From contig JASHNT010000091.1 in NCBI GenBank assembly GCA_030041495.1, positions 62,001 to 126,000 on the forward strand: 64,000 nt of DNA. Direction: 5' to 3'. Each line of letters opens with the position of its first letter. Position 1 is the stretch's first letter. Position numbers and translations under genes: made by a program. The DNA is from Bryobacteraceae bacterium. GTDB taxonomy: Bacteria; Acidobacteriota; Terriglobia; Bryobacterales; Bryobacteraceae. Below, piece by piece: positions 44,143 through 52,489 of this stretch. The notes under the pieces were generated by a model, which saw nothing but the letters and a program-made list of their open reading frames with translations, was not told the DNA's origin and made no database searches.

Positions 44143-45744
44143 ATGAGTGGACGCAAGAATGTAAACGGTGCTCCGGTGAACGGCAAGGCGGCTTCGCCCT
44201 CCTTGGCCCGCGCGGTCGCCCTGCACTTGGAAGGCAAGCGGAAGGAAGCCCTCCGCGAGATCAATACGGCCATCGAGGGCGGCGAGGAAACAGCCGAGGT
44301 TCTGGCCGCGAAAGGCCACATCCAGTTTGAGCTGGAACAATACGACGACGCCGTCAAGACGTATGAGCGGCTGATCTCAATGGCGCCGAACCATCCCACC
44401 GCCAGTTTCAACCTGGGCATCTGTTATGAGAAGGCCGGGCGCTGGCAGGAAGCCACGGACTCCTTCAACAAGGCCCTGTCTTCCGATCCGCAGCGCACCG
44501 AGGCGAATCTCGGACTCGGCATTTGCCTGCTGCATCAGGAGAAGCCGGAGCCGGCCATCCCTTGCTTCGACAAAGTTCTGGCCAAGCAACCGGACCTGGA
44601 ATCGGCGCTGTTCGGCAAGGCCGTCTCCCTGCAACTGCTGTGGAAGTTCGATGAAGCCACGGCGCTGTACCTGAAGATTCTGGAAAAGAATCCGCAGTCG
44701 GAGGAGTGCCTGGTGAACCTGATCACCATCGGCATGGCCCGCAAGGATCACGATTCCATCCAGCAGTATTCGGAAAAGCTGCTGGCGATGCGCCCCTTCT
44801 CGCAGGCCGCCTTGGAAGGCCTGGCCACCTGTGCGTTCCATAGCAACGATTTTGAAGCCGCCTCGCGCTATTGCTCCAAGCTGGTGGAATTCACGCCCGA
44901 TCATTTCGAGCGCTGGTTCAACCTGGGCGTCGCCGAGCAGAAATGCAAGCGCATTACAGAGGCCGCCAAAGCGTACTCCGAAGCTGTCCGCATCCGTCCC
45001 GACGCCAAGCAGGCTCACGTGAACCTGGGCATCGCGCGGCAGGAGCTGGGCGATCTCAAGGGCGCCCGCGAATCCTATGAGCGCGCGCTGCAGATCTCGC
45101 CGGATCTGGCCGACGTGATTTACAACCTGGCGGGCGTGTTGGAGCAACAGGGCGAAAAGGAAGAGGCCGAGCGCCTGTATGTGAAGCTGCTCAGCCGCAA
45201 CCCCGAATGGGAAGACGCCTGGTTCCGTCTGGGCTACATGAGGTTGCAGCGCGGTGACCACCGTGGCGCGGCCGAGGCGTTCCAGGCTTGCGTCCGCAAG
45301 CGGAGTCCGTGGCCTGAGGCGCAGTTGAACCTGGGCCTGGCGTACTGGAACATCGGCGACCAGGAAGGCGCGGCCAAGGCGTTCGAAGGCGTGCTCGAAA
45401 GCGATCCCGCTTCCATCGACGCTCTGCGTGGGCTGGCGGCGCTGGCCGTGGAACGCGAGGAGCTCGACAAAGCCTTGGACCTGCAGGCCAAGCTGATCGA
45501 GGCTGGGGAGCGCACTCCGGAGCTGTTCTACAACACCGGTCTGCTGTTGCAGAAATCCGGCCAGATCGAAGACGCCATCCGCCTCTACCAGGAAGCGCTC
45601 ACGGAGCGCCCCAACTTCGCCGAAGCCCTGCTCAATCTGGGCCACGCGCTAAAGGCCAAGGGCGACGTCGACCAGGCTCGCACTTATTGGAAGCAAGCCC
45701 TGGAGCAGAAGCCCGAGCTGGCCGCCGGATATTTCGAACAGTAA
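44143..45744 (+). CDS. Tetratricopeptide-repeat protein
   Basis: A 533-residue protein made almost entirely of TPR units (about 14 helix pairs, residues 20-530). Clear repeats include ASFNLGICYEKAGRWQEATDSFNKALSSDP, AHVNLGIARQELGDLKGARESYERALQISP and AQLNLGLAYWNIGDQEGAAKAFEGVLESDP. No signal peptide or membrane helix is present, so it is cytosolic, unless tethered by the upstream membrane protein. That protein's gene is six bases away and its N-terminal zinc/disordered region faces the cytoplasm, so the two could interact. No catalytic domain is visible. Confidence 0.9.
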   Translation: MSGRKNVNGAPVNGKAASPSLARAVALHLEGKRKEALREINTAIEGGEETAEVLAAKGHIQFELEQYDDAVKTYERLISMAPNHPTASFNLGICYEKAGRWQEATDSFNKALSSDPQRTEANLGLGICLLHQEKPEPAIPCFDKVLAKQPDLESALFGKAVSLQLLWKFDEATALYLKILEKNPQSEECLVNLITIGMARKDHDSIQQYSEKLLAMRPFSQAALEGLATCAFHSNDFEAASRYCSKLVEFTPDHFERWFNLGVAEQKCKRITEAAKAYSEAVRIRPDAKQAHVNLGIARQELGDLKGARESYERALQISPDLADVIYNLAGVLEQQGEKEEAERLYVKLLSRNPEWEDAWFRLGYMRLQRGDHRGAAEAFQACVRKRSPWPEAQLNLGLAYWNIGDQEGAAKAFEGVLESDPASIDALRGLAALAVEREELDKALDLQAKLIEAGERTPELFYNTGLLLQKSGQIEDAIRLYQEALTERPNFAEALLNLGHALKAKGDVDQARTYWKQALEQKPELAAGYFEQ

Positions 45745-45748
45745 GGCG

Positions 45749-46504
45749 CTACCGCGAGACGGGGGCCCTTGCGCTTTTAAGCGCCCGCACTTCTTGCGGC
45801 GTAAGCAGTCTGGTCTTGCCGATCTCCAGATCGCCAATCTCAATTCCGCCGATTCGGGTGCGCACCAGTTTTAACACCTTTGCGCCCAGAGCCTCCACCA
45901 TACGCCGCACCTGGCGGTTGCGGCCTTCCGTAATCGTAATCTCGAAAAACGTAAAGCGGGCCGAATCGCGAACGCGCCGCACCTCAGCCGGCCGGGCGGG
46001 ACCATCGGACAGTTCAATGCCGTCGCGCAGCCTCTGAAGCTGCTCCTCGCTCAGCAGAGCCGACGCCTTGACAAGGTACGTCTTTGGTACATGCGATTCC
46101 GGATCGGTCACGTGGTCGCCGAAGGCCGTATCGTTGGTCACAAGCAGCAATCCGCTGGTGTCCTGATCGAGCCGGCCGGCGGGGAACACCCATTCGGGTA
46201 CCTCCTTGAGCAGTTCGTAAATGGTCGGTCTGCCCTGGGGATCTTTGTAGGTGGTCAAGTAGCCCTTGGGCTTGTACAGCAGCAGGTGAATCTTCTTGGC
46301 GGCGCGGAGAGGCTTTCCATCAAACGTTACGCGGTCGCGCTGTGGATCGAACCACGCGTCGGGATTACCGGCTCTGCGTCCGTTCACGGCGACGCGGCCC
46401 TCGCCGATCCACTTGCGAGCCTCCGTGCGCGACCCCAGCCCCGCGCGAGAGAGAATGCGGTCGAGCGTTTTCTTGACTCGGTTGGACGCCTGCACCACTA
46501 TCAA
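45749..46504 (-). CDS. RluB/RsuA-family 23S rRNA pseudouridine synthase
   Basis: A 251-residue pseudouridine synthase. An N-terminal S4 RNA-binding domain (LDRILSRAGLGSRTEARKWIGEGRVAVNG) is followed by the catalytic domain, with the aspartate in GRLDQDTSGLLLVTND and the RNRQVRRMVEALG block near the C-terminus. It isomerises uridine in rRNA (RluB or RluE-like; the exact site is not clear). The frame starts at TTG 46504 with GGA upstream; GTG 46498 is an alternative. It is convergent with the TPR gene (four bases between stops) and divergent from the formiminotransferase gene. Confidence 0.93.
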   Translation of the reverse strand: MIVVQASNRVKKTLDRILSRAGLGSRTEARKWIGEGRVAVNGRRAGNPDAWFDPQRDRVTFDGKPLRAAKKIHLLLYKPKGYLTTYKDPQGRPTIYELLKEVPEWVFPAGRLDQDTSGLLLVTNDTAFGDHVTDPESHVPKTYLVKASALLSEEQLQRLRDGIELSDGPARPAEVRRVRDSARFTFFEITITEGRNRQVRRMVEALGAKVLKLVRTRIGGIEIGDLEIGKTRLLTPQEVRALKSARAPVSR

Positions 46505-46563
46505 CTATTCCACAGTCTTCTCGCGCCGCCGGGCGAATGCATCATAATCTTTAGAACAACTCC

Positions 46564-47439
46564 ATGTTAGAGTGCGTCCCTAATTTTTCCGAAGGCCGCA
46601 ACCTGGGTGTGGTGCGCGCCATCGTCGATGCGATTCAATCGGCGCCGGGCATCCTTCTGCTCGGCTGGGAGGCCGACCCCGATCACAACCGCAGCGTAGT
46701 GACTTTTGCCGGCCAGGCGGAAGCCGTGGTGGAAGCCGCCGTGCGAGGAACCGGCAAAGCGTCGGAGCTGATCGATCTCTCGCGTCATCAGGGCCAGCAC
46801 CCACGGGCCGGCGCTGCGGACGTGGTGCCGTTCATCCCGCTCGGCGGCGTGCCGATGCGCGATGCGGTCGAGGCCGCGCACCGCGCCGGAGAGCAGATCT
46901 GGAGCCGTCTCGGCATCCCGGTTTACTTCTACGGCCACGCCGCGCGCGCGCCGCAGCGCCAGCGCCTGGAAAAAGTCCGCCGCACCGGATTCGACGGCGC
47001 TCCGCCGGATCTCGGTTCCATCGCCGCTCATCCCACAGCAGGCGCGGTGATGGCGGGAGCTCGCGGCTTTCTGATCGCCTATAACGTCGATCTGGAAACG
47101 CAGGACGCCGGTATCGCCAAGGAGATCGCCCGCCGCATTCGCGAATCCTCCGGCGGCTTCCACGGCGTAAAAGCGATGGGGCTGTACCTGGCCGCGCGCG
47201 GTTGCGCGCAGGTCTCCATGAATCTGGTCGATTTCGCGAACACGCCGCTTAACCAGGTTTTTTCAGCGATCGAAGAACACGCGGCCGAGTTGGGCGCCGG
47301 CGTGCGCGCGGGCGAAATCATCGGATTCGTTCCCTTGCAAGCCTACACCATGGCGCCGGCGTTCTTCCGCCGCGCCGCGAACTTCAACGACTCGCGGATT
47401 ATCGAGACGCGCGTCGGCCAGTTGCTACACTCAAAATGA
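46564..47439 (+). CDS. ftcD: Glutamate formiminotransferase
   Basis: A 291-residue formiminotransferase, N- and C-subdomains only, without the cyclodeaminase part. It moves the formimino group between formiminoglutamate and tetrahydrofolate in histidine degradation. It begins ECVPNFSEGRNLGVVRAIVDAI and has DPDHNRSVVTFAG, a catalytic-region HQGQHPRAGAADVVPFIPL, and PTAGAVMAGARGFLIAYNVDL. The stop is followed immediately by the GTG of lipA, which suggests a joint transcript. No other histidine-degradation genes are nearby. Confidence 0.93.
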   Translation: MLECVPNFSEGRNLGVVRAIVDAIQSAPGILLLGWEADPDHNRSVVTFAGQAEAVVEAAVRGTGKASELIDLSRHQGQHPRAGAADVVPFIPLGGVPMRDAVEAAHRAGEQIWSRLGIPVYFYGHAARAPQRQRLEKVRRTGFDGAPPDLGSIAAHPTAGAVMAGARGFLIAYNVDLETQDAGIAKEIARRIRESSGGFHGVKAMGLYLAARGCAQVSMNLVDFANTPLNQVFSAIEEHAAELGAGVRAGEIIGFVPLQAYTMAPAFFRRAANFNDSRIIETRVGQLLHSK

Positions 47440-48315
47440 GTGCTGGTAAGTATTGAAAATCCCGCGCCGCGGCCTGCCTGGCTGAGGGCGCCCGCGCCGG
47501 TCGGCGAAAACTACCGCAGCCTGAAGCAACTGGTCCAGGACCTGAAGTTGCATACGGTGTGCGAGAGCGCGGCTTGTCCCAACGTCGGCGATTGCTGGAA
47601 CCGCCGCACCGCGACGTTCATGATCCTGGGCAACGTCTGCACCCGCCGCTGCGGATTCTGCGCGGTGCAAAAGGGCGGGCCTCTGCCGGTGGATTATGAC
47701 GAGCCTCGCCGCGTGGCCGAAGCCTGCGCCGCTCTAGGGCTCAAATTCGCGGTGATCACCAGCGTCAATCGCGACGATCGCAAAGATGGCGGAGCCGAGC
47801 TGTTCGCGCTGACCATCCGGGCGATTCGCGAACGCTTACCCGCGTGTGGCGTTGAGGTGCTTGTCCCCGATTTTCAGGGCTCGCACGCGGCCATGGACGT
47901 CGTGCTCGAAGCCGCGCCCGATATTCTGAATCACAATACGGAGACGGTGCCGCGCTTGTACCGCCAGGTGCGGCTGGGCGCGCGCTATGAGCGGTCGCTG
48001 GATATGCTGGCGTACGCCAAACAGGTGAGCCCGTCGACGCCTACCAAGAGCGGCCTGATGCTAGGCCTGGGCGAGACCATCGATGAAGTCGCCGTGGTGA
48101 TGCGCGATTTACGGGCGTCAGAGGTCGATATTCTCACCCTCGGCCAATATCTGCGGCCTTCGCCTAAGCATCTGCCGATTCTGCGCTACGTGGCTCTGGA
48201 AGAATTCGCGGAATTGAAGCGCCGGGGCTACGAGATGGGCTTTCGCCACGTCGAGAGCGGGCCGCTGGTGCGCAGCTCCTACCACGCTGCCGATGCGGTC
48301 GCGGAGCACCGCTAA
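47440..48315 (+). CDS. lipA: Lipoyl synthase
   Basis: A 291-residue radical SAM enzyme that inserts two sulfurs into the octanoyl group on lipoyl proteins. Both iron-sulfur sets are complete: Cys41, Cys46, Cys52 (auxiliary cluster; C-x4-C-x5-C) and Cys67, Cys71, Cys74 (radical SAM; Cx3Cx2C). Downstream blocks such as VITSVNRDD, HNTETVPRLY and KSGLMLGLGE are canonical. The start is GTG 47440, the base after the ftcD stop. No strong ribosome-binding site is seen, so translational coupling is likely. lipB is not in the window. Confidence 0.96.
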   Translation: MLVSIENPAPRPAWLRAPAPVGENYRSLKQLVQDLKLHTVCESAACPNVGDCWNRRTATFMILGNVCTRRCGFCAVQKGGPLPVDYDEPRRVAEACAALGLKFAVITSVNRDDRKDGGAELFALTIRAIRERLPACGVEVLVPDFQGSHAAMDVVLEAAPDILNHNTETVPRLYRQVRLGARYERSLDMLAYAKQVSPSTPTKSGLMLGLGETIDEVAVVMRDLRASEVDILTLGQYLRPSPKHLPILRYVALEEFAELKRRGYEMGFRHVESGPLVRSSYHAADAVAEHR

Positions 48316-48316
48316 C

Positions 48317-49837
48317 CTACTTTTTTGCCGCCAGATCGGTCACTGCGTCCCAGTAAAACTGCACGTGTTTGTAGACCGCCTCTTCGAGTAGACGCTCCTG
48401 GTCGCTGTGCGCGCCGAAGCCTTGGGGCGGGTCTTCTTCATCCACCATCGGGCCGACTCCGTAACACGCCACTCCCTTGGCGCGCAGGAATGCCATGTCG
48501 GTCGCGCTGGTGTTCATCATCGGCGCGGTAGAAACGCCGTAAATTTTCCGATACGCCGTCTCGATGGCCTTGTACGCGTCCGAACCCAGCGGCGAGGGCG
48601 GCGCGGCTGGACGGCCGTTGGCTTCCATCGGCACGATCTCTACCGCCGGATCGGCGATCACCTGCTTCATCAGCTCGCGGAACCTGGCAATGTCTTCGTC
48701 CGGCAGGGCGCGAATGTCCAGCGTGGCTTCCGCCTCCGACGGAATCACGTTGATCTGGAATCCGGCCTTCAGAATGTCGGCTGAAATGGAGGTGTGGAGC
48801 ATGGAATATCTCGCCGGATCGTTCACCGCCAGCCATTCGCGCGCCGCCGGAGCCTGATTCGGATCCAAGAGTCCTCGATAACGGGCGGCTTCCTCGGGCG
48901 AGCTCACCGCAGCCAGCTTCTCGAAATACGTCCGCGTGGTGTCGTTCAAGCGCATCGGCGGATCCCAGGCCGCCAGCTTCGCCACGGCCTGCGCCAGATG
49001 CACCACCGCGCTCTGCCGCATCGGCCGCGAGCCATGCCCCGCCGGGCCGTGCACCACCAGGCGCGCCGGCATCGGCCTTTTCTCAGCCGTCTGCACAAAC
49101 GCGACGCGAGCCTTGCCGTTCAGCCGGTCCACGCCTCCGGCTTCAGCCAGGCAATACTCGGCGTCCAGTTCGGGCCAGTGCTCGGTCACCAGATAATCGA
49201 TGCCGACCGAGGTGTTGGCTTCCTCGCCCGCTTCGGCAACAAAGATTACGTCGCGGTCGAGCGCCATTCCCGAACGTTTCAGCAGCAGCGTCGTCATCAA
49301 CGCGGCCGTCAGGTCGCTGCGATCGTCCAGAGTTCCACGGCCGTACACGTAGCCGCCGTTGCGGGTCGCGCTGAACGGGCCGAAGATCCACTTTGATGGA
49401 TCCACCTGCACCGTGTCGGTGTGGCCCATGATGATTACCGGCCGCTTGGCGCCGTCGCCTTTGATTCGCGCGATCAGATTCGCGCGCGCAGGATCCTTCG
49501 CCGCCACCGTCACCGGAATGCCGTCGCCTTCGAGCACCTGGCGCAGATAGTCCACGGCGCGGGTCTCATTGCCTGGCGGATCAGTGGTGTCCAGCCGCAC
49601 CAGCGCCTGGTAGTGGCGCATGGTTTCTTGGTTGACCTGATTCCAGTCCGGGGTTTGCGCGATAGCCGGAATGCCGGCGGCGATCGTTAGAAGCCGGCAC
49701 AGGGCCGGCCCGGCCCCCAGAACAGCCAGGAACCGTGGCCTTATTCCCCGGGCCAGGTGTAGTTCACCCGCTGCGGGTTGTGCCGGCGAAGTCCTCAATC
49801 GAGGCGCAACCAGAAAGGGCGCGAGTTGCAGCGTCAT
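48317..49837 (-). CDS. M20-family metallopeptidase, secreted
   Basis: A 506-residue dizinc peptidase of the M20 (ArgE/DapE/carboxypeptidase) family. Zinc-site motifs are GHTDTVQVD near residue 145, GRGTLDDRSD (bridging Asp) near 175, and AEAGEEANTS (general-base Glu) near 209. The usual dimerisation domain insert lies at about 250-400. A hydrophobic N-terminal stretch ending IAAGIPAIAQ (about residue 61) suggests export after a long n-region; the true start may be downstream of ATG 49837. It converges on lipA with one base between. Substrate specificity is unknown (dipeptide or acylated amino acid). Confidence 0.88.
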   Translation of the reverse strand: MTLQLAPFLVAPRLRTSPAQPAAGELHLARGIRPRFLAVLGAGPALCRLLTIAAGIPAIAQTPDWNQVNQETMRHYQALVRLDTTDPPGNETRAVDYLRQVLEGDGIPVTVAAKDPARANLIARIKGDGAKRPVIIMGHTDTVQVDPSKWIFGPFSATRNGGYVYGRGTLDDRSDLTAALMTTLLLKRSGMALDRDVIFVAEAGEEANTSVGIDYLVTEHWPELDAEYCLAEAGGVDRLNGKARVAFVQTAEKRPMPARLVVHGPAGHGSRPMRQSAVVHLAQAVAKLAAWDPPMRLNDTTRTYFEKLAAVSSPEEAARYRGLLDPNQAPAAREWLAVNDPARYSMLHTSISADILKAGFQINVIPSEAEATLDIRALPDEDIARFRELMKQVIADPAVEIVPMEANGRPAAPPSPLGSDAYKAIETAYRKIYGVSTAPMMNTSATDMAFLRAKGVACYGVGPMVDEEDPPQGFGAHSDQERLLEEAVYKHVQFYWDAVTDLAAKK

Positions 49838-49907
49838 GGACCGATTGTAACCGGCTTTGGTTTGAACCAGCTCTGGCGTTGCCAGGAACCGCCGCTGCGT
49901 GCCGGGC

Positions 49908-50186
49908 TTACGCGAATTCGACGGCGCCGGTTTCCTTGGCGATCCAAGGCGCGATGTAGACCGGGGTGTTGATCAGTTCCACATCTTCCCGGCTCTGCTC
50001 CGCCAAAAACGTTACGCAGTGACGGTCGAGCAGCGTGACTTCACCCAAGTCCAGCTCGATGTGTTTCCGCATCCGTCTGGCGCGGTCAATCTCGCGCCGC
50101 AGCTCTCCCAGTCCAACACCGCTCATCGCGCCGGCCAGCGCGACCTTGATCTTTTCCTGACTCTCCGTGGAGACTTCGATCCTCAT
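49908..50186 (-). CDS. STAS-like small protein without phosphorylation serine
   Basis: A 92-residue protein with the alternating strand/helix pattern of STAS domains (RIEVSTESQEKIKVALAG, HIELDLGEVTLLDRHCVTFLAE). Where anti-sigma antagonists have a phosphorylatable Ser in D-S-x-G, this one has Asp54-Arg-His-Cys57, so it would not be controlled by Ser phosphorylation. Alternatively it is an unrelated short ferredoxin-like protein. It lies 99 bases upstream-side of a true STAS gene on the same strand. Function not determined. Confidence 0.6.
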   Translation of the reverse strand: MRIEVSTESQEKIKVALAGAMSGVGLGELRREIDRARRMRKHIELDLGEVTLLDRHCVTFLAEQSREDVELINTPVYIAPWIAKETGAVEFA

Positions 50187-50211
50187 GGTCCTTCTTCCCT
50201 ATTCTCCGGCA

Positions 50212-50285
50212 ACGTAGGCGCTCGGAGCTGCGGTAAATCGGACAGCCAACCCTATGCCGATCGGCAAACTAACTTCTGCCTACGT
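50212..50285. repeat. Long-spaced inverted repeat with central palindrome
   Basis: ACGTAGGC (50212-50219) and GCCTACGT (50278-50285) are exact inverted copies 58 bases apart, enclosing a 10-bp perfect palindrome GCCGATCGGC (50256-50265). It fills the 99-base gap between the two STAS-type genes, just after the end of the second. It could form a large hairpin in the transcript or be an operator. Confidence 0.4.
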
Positions 50286-50663
50286 CTAGGACAACCCCTG
50301 ACACGCCAATTCGACCGTCGGATAAAAAGAGAACACAGTGTCCAATCTCGTTACATGAAAAGAATCCCGCACCGCTCCCGTCGCGCCCGCCAGACGCATC
50401 TTGCCGCCAATCTTGTTCAAACGGGAGTAGGCGTCGATAAACCGGCCGATGCCGGTGGAGTCGATGTGAGTCACGCCGTGCAGGTCGAAGATCAGGTTTT
50501 TGTGGCCTGAGGCAATCAGTTCCGGCACAAGAGCGGCCAGCTTCGCGCTTTCCTGCCCCAACAGGAGCTTACCCTTCAGAGTGATAACCGACCCCGCTGG
50601 TAGAAACTCGCGATGTTCCAGCGCCAGCTTGGGTTCCGGCAGGCTTGTGGGTAGCGAGCTCAC
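50286..50663 (-). CDS. STAS-domain anti-sigma factor antagonist-like protein
   Basis: A 125-residue protein with a standard STAS domain (SpoIIAA/RsbV-like). The motif NLIFDLHGVTHIDSTGIGRF places the phosphorylatable Ser at about residue 69, and GGKMRLAGATGAVRDSFHVTRLD continues the fold. Such proteins bind a kinase/anti-sigma factor in the unphosphorylated state. The open frame runs back to 51005 over the divergent motA, so that part is not coding. GTG 50663 with GGGGAG upstream is chosen as start. It is divergent from motAB, and no RsbW-type kinase is nearby, so its partner is unknown. Confidence 0.82.
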   Translation of the reverse strand: MSSLPTSLPEPKLALEHREFLPAGSVITLKGKLLLGQESAKLAALVPELIASGHKNLIFDLHGVTHIDSTGIGRFIDAYSRLNKIGGKMRLAGATGAVRDSFHVTRLDTVFSFYPTVELACQGLS

Positions 50664-50734
50664 AGCTTGAGAACTCCCCGGAAATGGTTCACCGTTCGAC
50701 AGTTTACCATTTGTGCAAGACCTTGGCTCCGCGG

Positions 50735-50742
50735 GCCGATAA
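50735..50742 (+). promoter_or_regulatory. Sigma-28-type -10 element upstream of motA
   Basis: GCCGATAA is a perfect match to the FliA (sigma-28) -10 consensus and lies 51 bases before the motA ATG. The -35 window 11 bases upstream (50716-50723, CAAGACCT) matches TAAAGTTT poorly. motAB genes are often sigma-28 dependent, so this is a plausible but unproven flagellar promoter. Confidence 0.4.
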
Positions 50743-50793
50743 GGGCAGCATGAGGGCGGGGACGCGCCTTTAGCCTCGCACGCCCGCAGTGTC

Positions 50794-51675
50794 ATGTTTG
50801 CGATCATTGGAATTGTCGTCGTGGTCGGCGCCGTGCTCGGCGGATACTTGATGGAGCACGGCCAAATCAAGGTGCTGCTCCAGCCCGCCGAGCTGATCAT
50901 CATCGGCGGCGCCGGCTTGGGCACCCTGCTCATCGCCAATCCGCTCCCCACCGTAATTGCCATCGGCCGGGGGGTGCTGGCGGTGCTCAAGGGCAGCCAG
51001 TACACGCAGGCCTTTTACCTGGAAACGCTCAAAATGTTGAACGACCTGTTCATGCAGGCCCGCAAGCAGGGCATGGTCAAGCTGGAGGAAGACATCGAAA
51101 ACCCGGAAAAGAGCCAGGTGTTCTCGAAATATCCGTCCTTTCTCGCCAATCATCATGCCGTCGCCTTCATCTGCGACACGCTGCGCATGTCCATCAGTGG
51201 AGGCGTACCGCCCTTCGATCTGGACCAGATGATGGAGATGGACATGGAAGTGCACCATGCCGAAGCGTCGCGGCCAGTCTCGGCGATGGCTACGGTCGCG
51301 GATTCGCTGCCCGGCTTGGGCATCGTGGCCGCCGTGCTGGGGGTGGTGATCACCATGCAGGCTCTGGGCGGACCTCCCGAAGAGATCGGGCACAAGGTCG
51401 CAGCCGCGCTGGTGGGAACATTCCTCGGGATTCTGCTGTGTTACGGGTTTTTGGGGCCCATCGCCGCCAATCTTCAAAAAATCCACGACGCCGAGTCCGA
51501 TTATTTGCGCTGCCTGCGCCAGGGTGTGATCGCTTTCGTCAAGGGCTCAGCGCCGGTACTGGCGGTCGAGTTCGCGCGCCGCTCCATTCCCAATGAGCTG
51601 CGCCCGTCGTTCAAGGATTTTGAGACTGCCTGCCGCGGCAAACGCGAGGCGAGTACGGAGGCCAAGTCGGCATGA
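50794..51675 (+). CDS. motA: Flagellar stator protein MotA
   Basis: A 293-residue stator subunit with four membrane helices (two near residues 1-55, two near 165-225) and a large cytoplasmic loop between them. It begins IIGIVVVVGAVLGGYLMEHG; the VADSLPGLGIVAAVLGVVITM segment contains the conserved Pro of the ion path. With MotB it forms the proton-driven torque unit of the flagellum. It overlaps motB by ATGA. No ribosome-binding site is evident before ATG 50794. No other flagellar genes are in the window. Confidence 0.95.
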   Translation: MFAIIGIVVVVGAVLGGYLMEHGQIKVLLQPAELIIIGGAGLGTLLIANPLPTVIAIGRGVLAVLKGSQYTQAFYLETLKMLNDLFMQARKQGMVKLEEDIENPEKSQVFSKYPSFLANHHAVAFICDTLRMSISGGVPPFDLDQMMEMDMEVHHAEASRPVSAMATVADSLPGLGIVAAVLGVVITMQALGGPPEEIGHKVAAALVGTFLGILLCYGFLGPIAANLQKIHDAESDYLRCLRQGVIAFVKGSAPVLAVEFARRSIPNELRPSFKDFETACRGKREASTEAKSA

Positions 51676-52481
51676 ACGCCCAGAACACGCCACCCATCAT
51701 CATCGTGAAGAAAAAGGCGCCGCATTCCGGCCACCACGGTGGCGCCTGGAAGGTGGCCTACGCGGACTTCGTCACAGCCATGATGGCGCTGTTCATCGTA
51801 CTGTGGCTGCTGAATTCGAGCGAAAGAATTCGCAAGGCCATCAGCGCCTATTTCCAGGACCCTTCCGGCACCGGCCAGCAATCCGGCAGCGCTACCACCG
51901 GCACCGGCGAAACGGTCTCGGTCAATAAAGACAACATGGATAGCCTCAAGGAGCAACTGGAACAGGCGCTCAAGAAGAGTCCGGAATTCGAAAAACTCAA
52001 AGATTACGTGCAGATGAGCGTCACCGGCGAAGGCCTGCGGGTGGAGCTGCTGGAGAGCGAAAAAGGAGTGTTCTTCGAATCCGCCAGTCCGGTCCCCACC
52101 GGGGCCGGGCGCGAGCTGTTGATGCGCCTGGCCGATCAGCTTCGCACGCTCCCCAACGATCTCCTGATCGAAGGCCACACCGATTCCCGGCCTTTCGCCG
52201 GCCGGCCCGATTATTCCAATTGGGAGCTGTCCTCGGACCGCGCCAACGCCGCGCGGCGCCTGATGGAGGGCGACGGGCTACGCCCCGGCCAGGTCATCCA
52301 GGTGCGCGGCTTCGCGGACCACAACCCCCGCGACCGCGACCACCCCGAATCCGCCTCCAATCGCCGGATCTCGGTGATCGTTCGCTACCAGAACACTCCC
52401 GGCGATCCTGACGAAGCTGCCCACTCCGAGAATTCGCCTGAGGCGAAGCCTTCCGAGCACAGGGAGCAACCATCGCGGTAG
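51672..52481 (+). CDS. motB: Flagellar stator protein MotB
   Basis: A 269-residue stator partner. One membrane helix (about 28-50) contains the proton-accepting Asp32 (AYADFVTAMMALFIVLWLLN). A linker/plug region leads to a C-terminal OmpA-like peptidoglycan-binding domain (about 120-245) with LLIEGHTDSRPF and SSDRANAARRLM. It anchors MotA to the cell wall at the flagellar motor. The single Asp with surrounding sequence fits the proton-type MotB. The tail is Glu/Pro-rich. Translation is coupled to motA by ATGA overlap. Confidence 0.95.
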   Translation: MNAQNTPPIIIVKKKAPHSGHHGGAWKVAYADFVTAMMALFIVLWLLNSSERIRKAISAYFQDPSGTGQQSGSATTGTGETVSVNKDNMDSLKEQLEQALKKSPEFEKLKDYVQMSVTGEGLRVELLESEKGVFFESASPVPTGAGRELLMRLADQLRTLPNDLLIEGHTDSRPFAGRPDYSNWELSSDRANAARRLMEGDGLRPGQVIQVRGFADHNPRDRDHPESASNRRISVIVRYQNTPGDPDEAAHSENSPEAKPSEHREQPSR

Positions 52482-52489
52482 CATCGGAC

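Noticed and set aside
44377-45645. 422-codon minus-strand frame across the TPR gene
   Set aside because: Antisense to clear TPR repeats; no start signal and no domain.
50664-51005. N-terminal extension of the STAS frame
   Set aside because: It runs antisense over the start of motA, is low in family similarity, and a GTG with a GGGGAG site begins the real domain at 50663.
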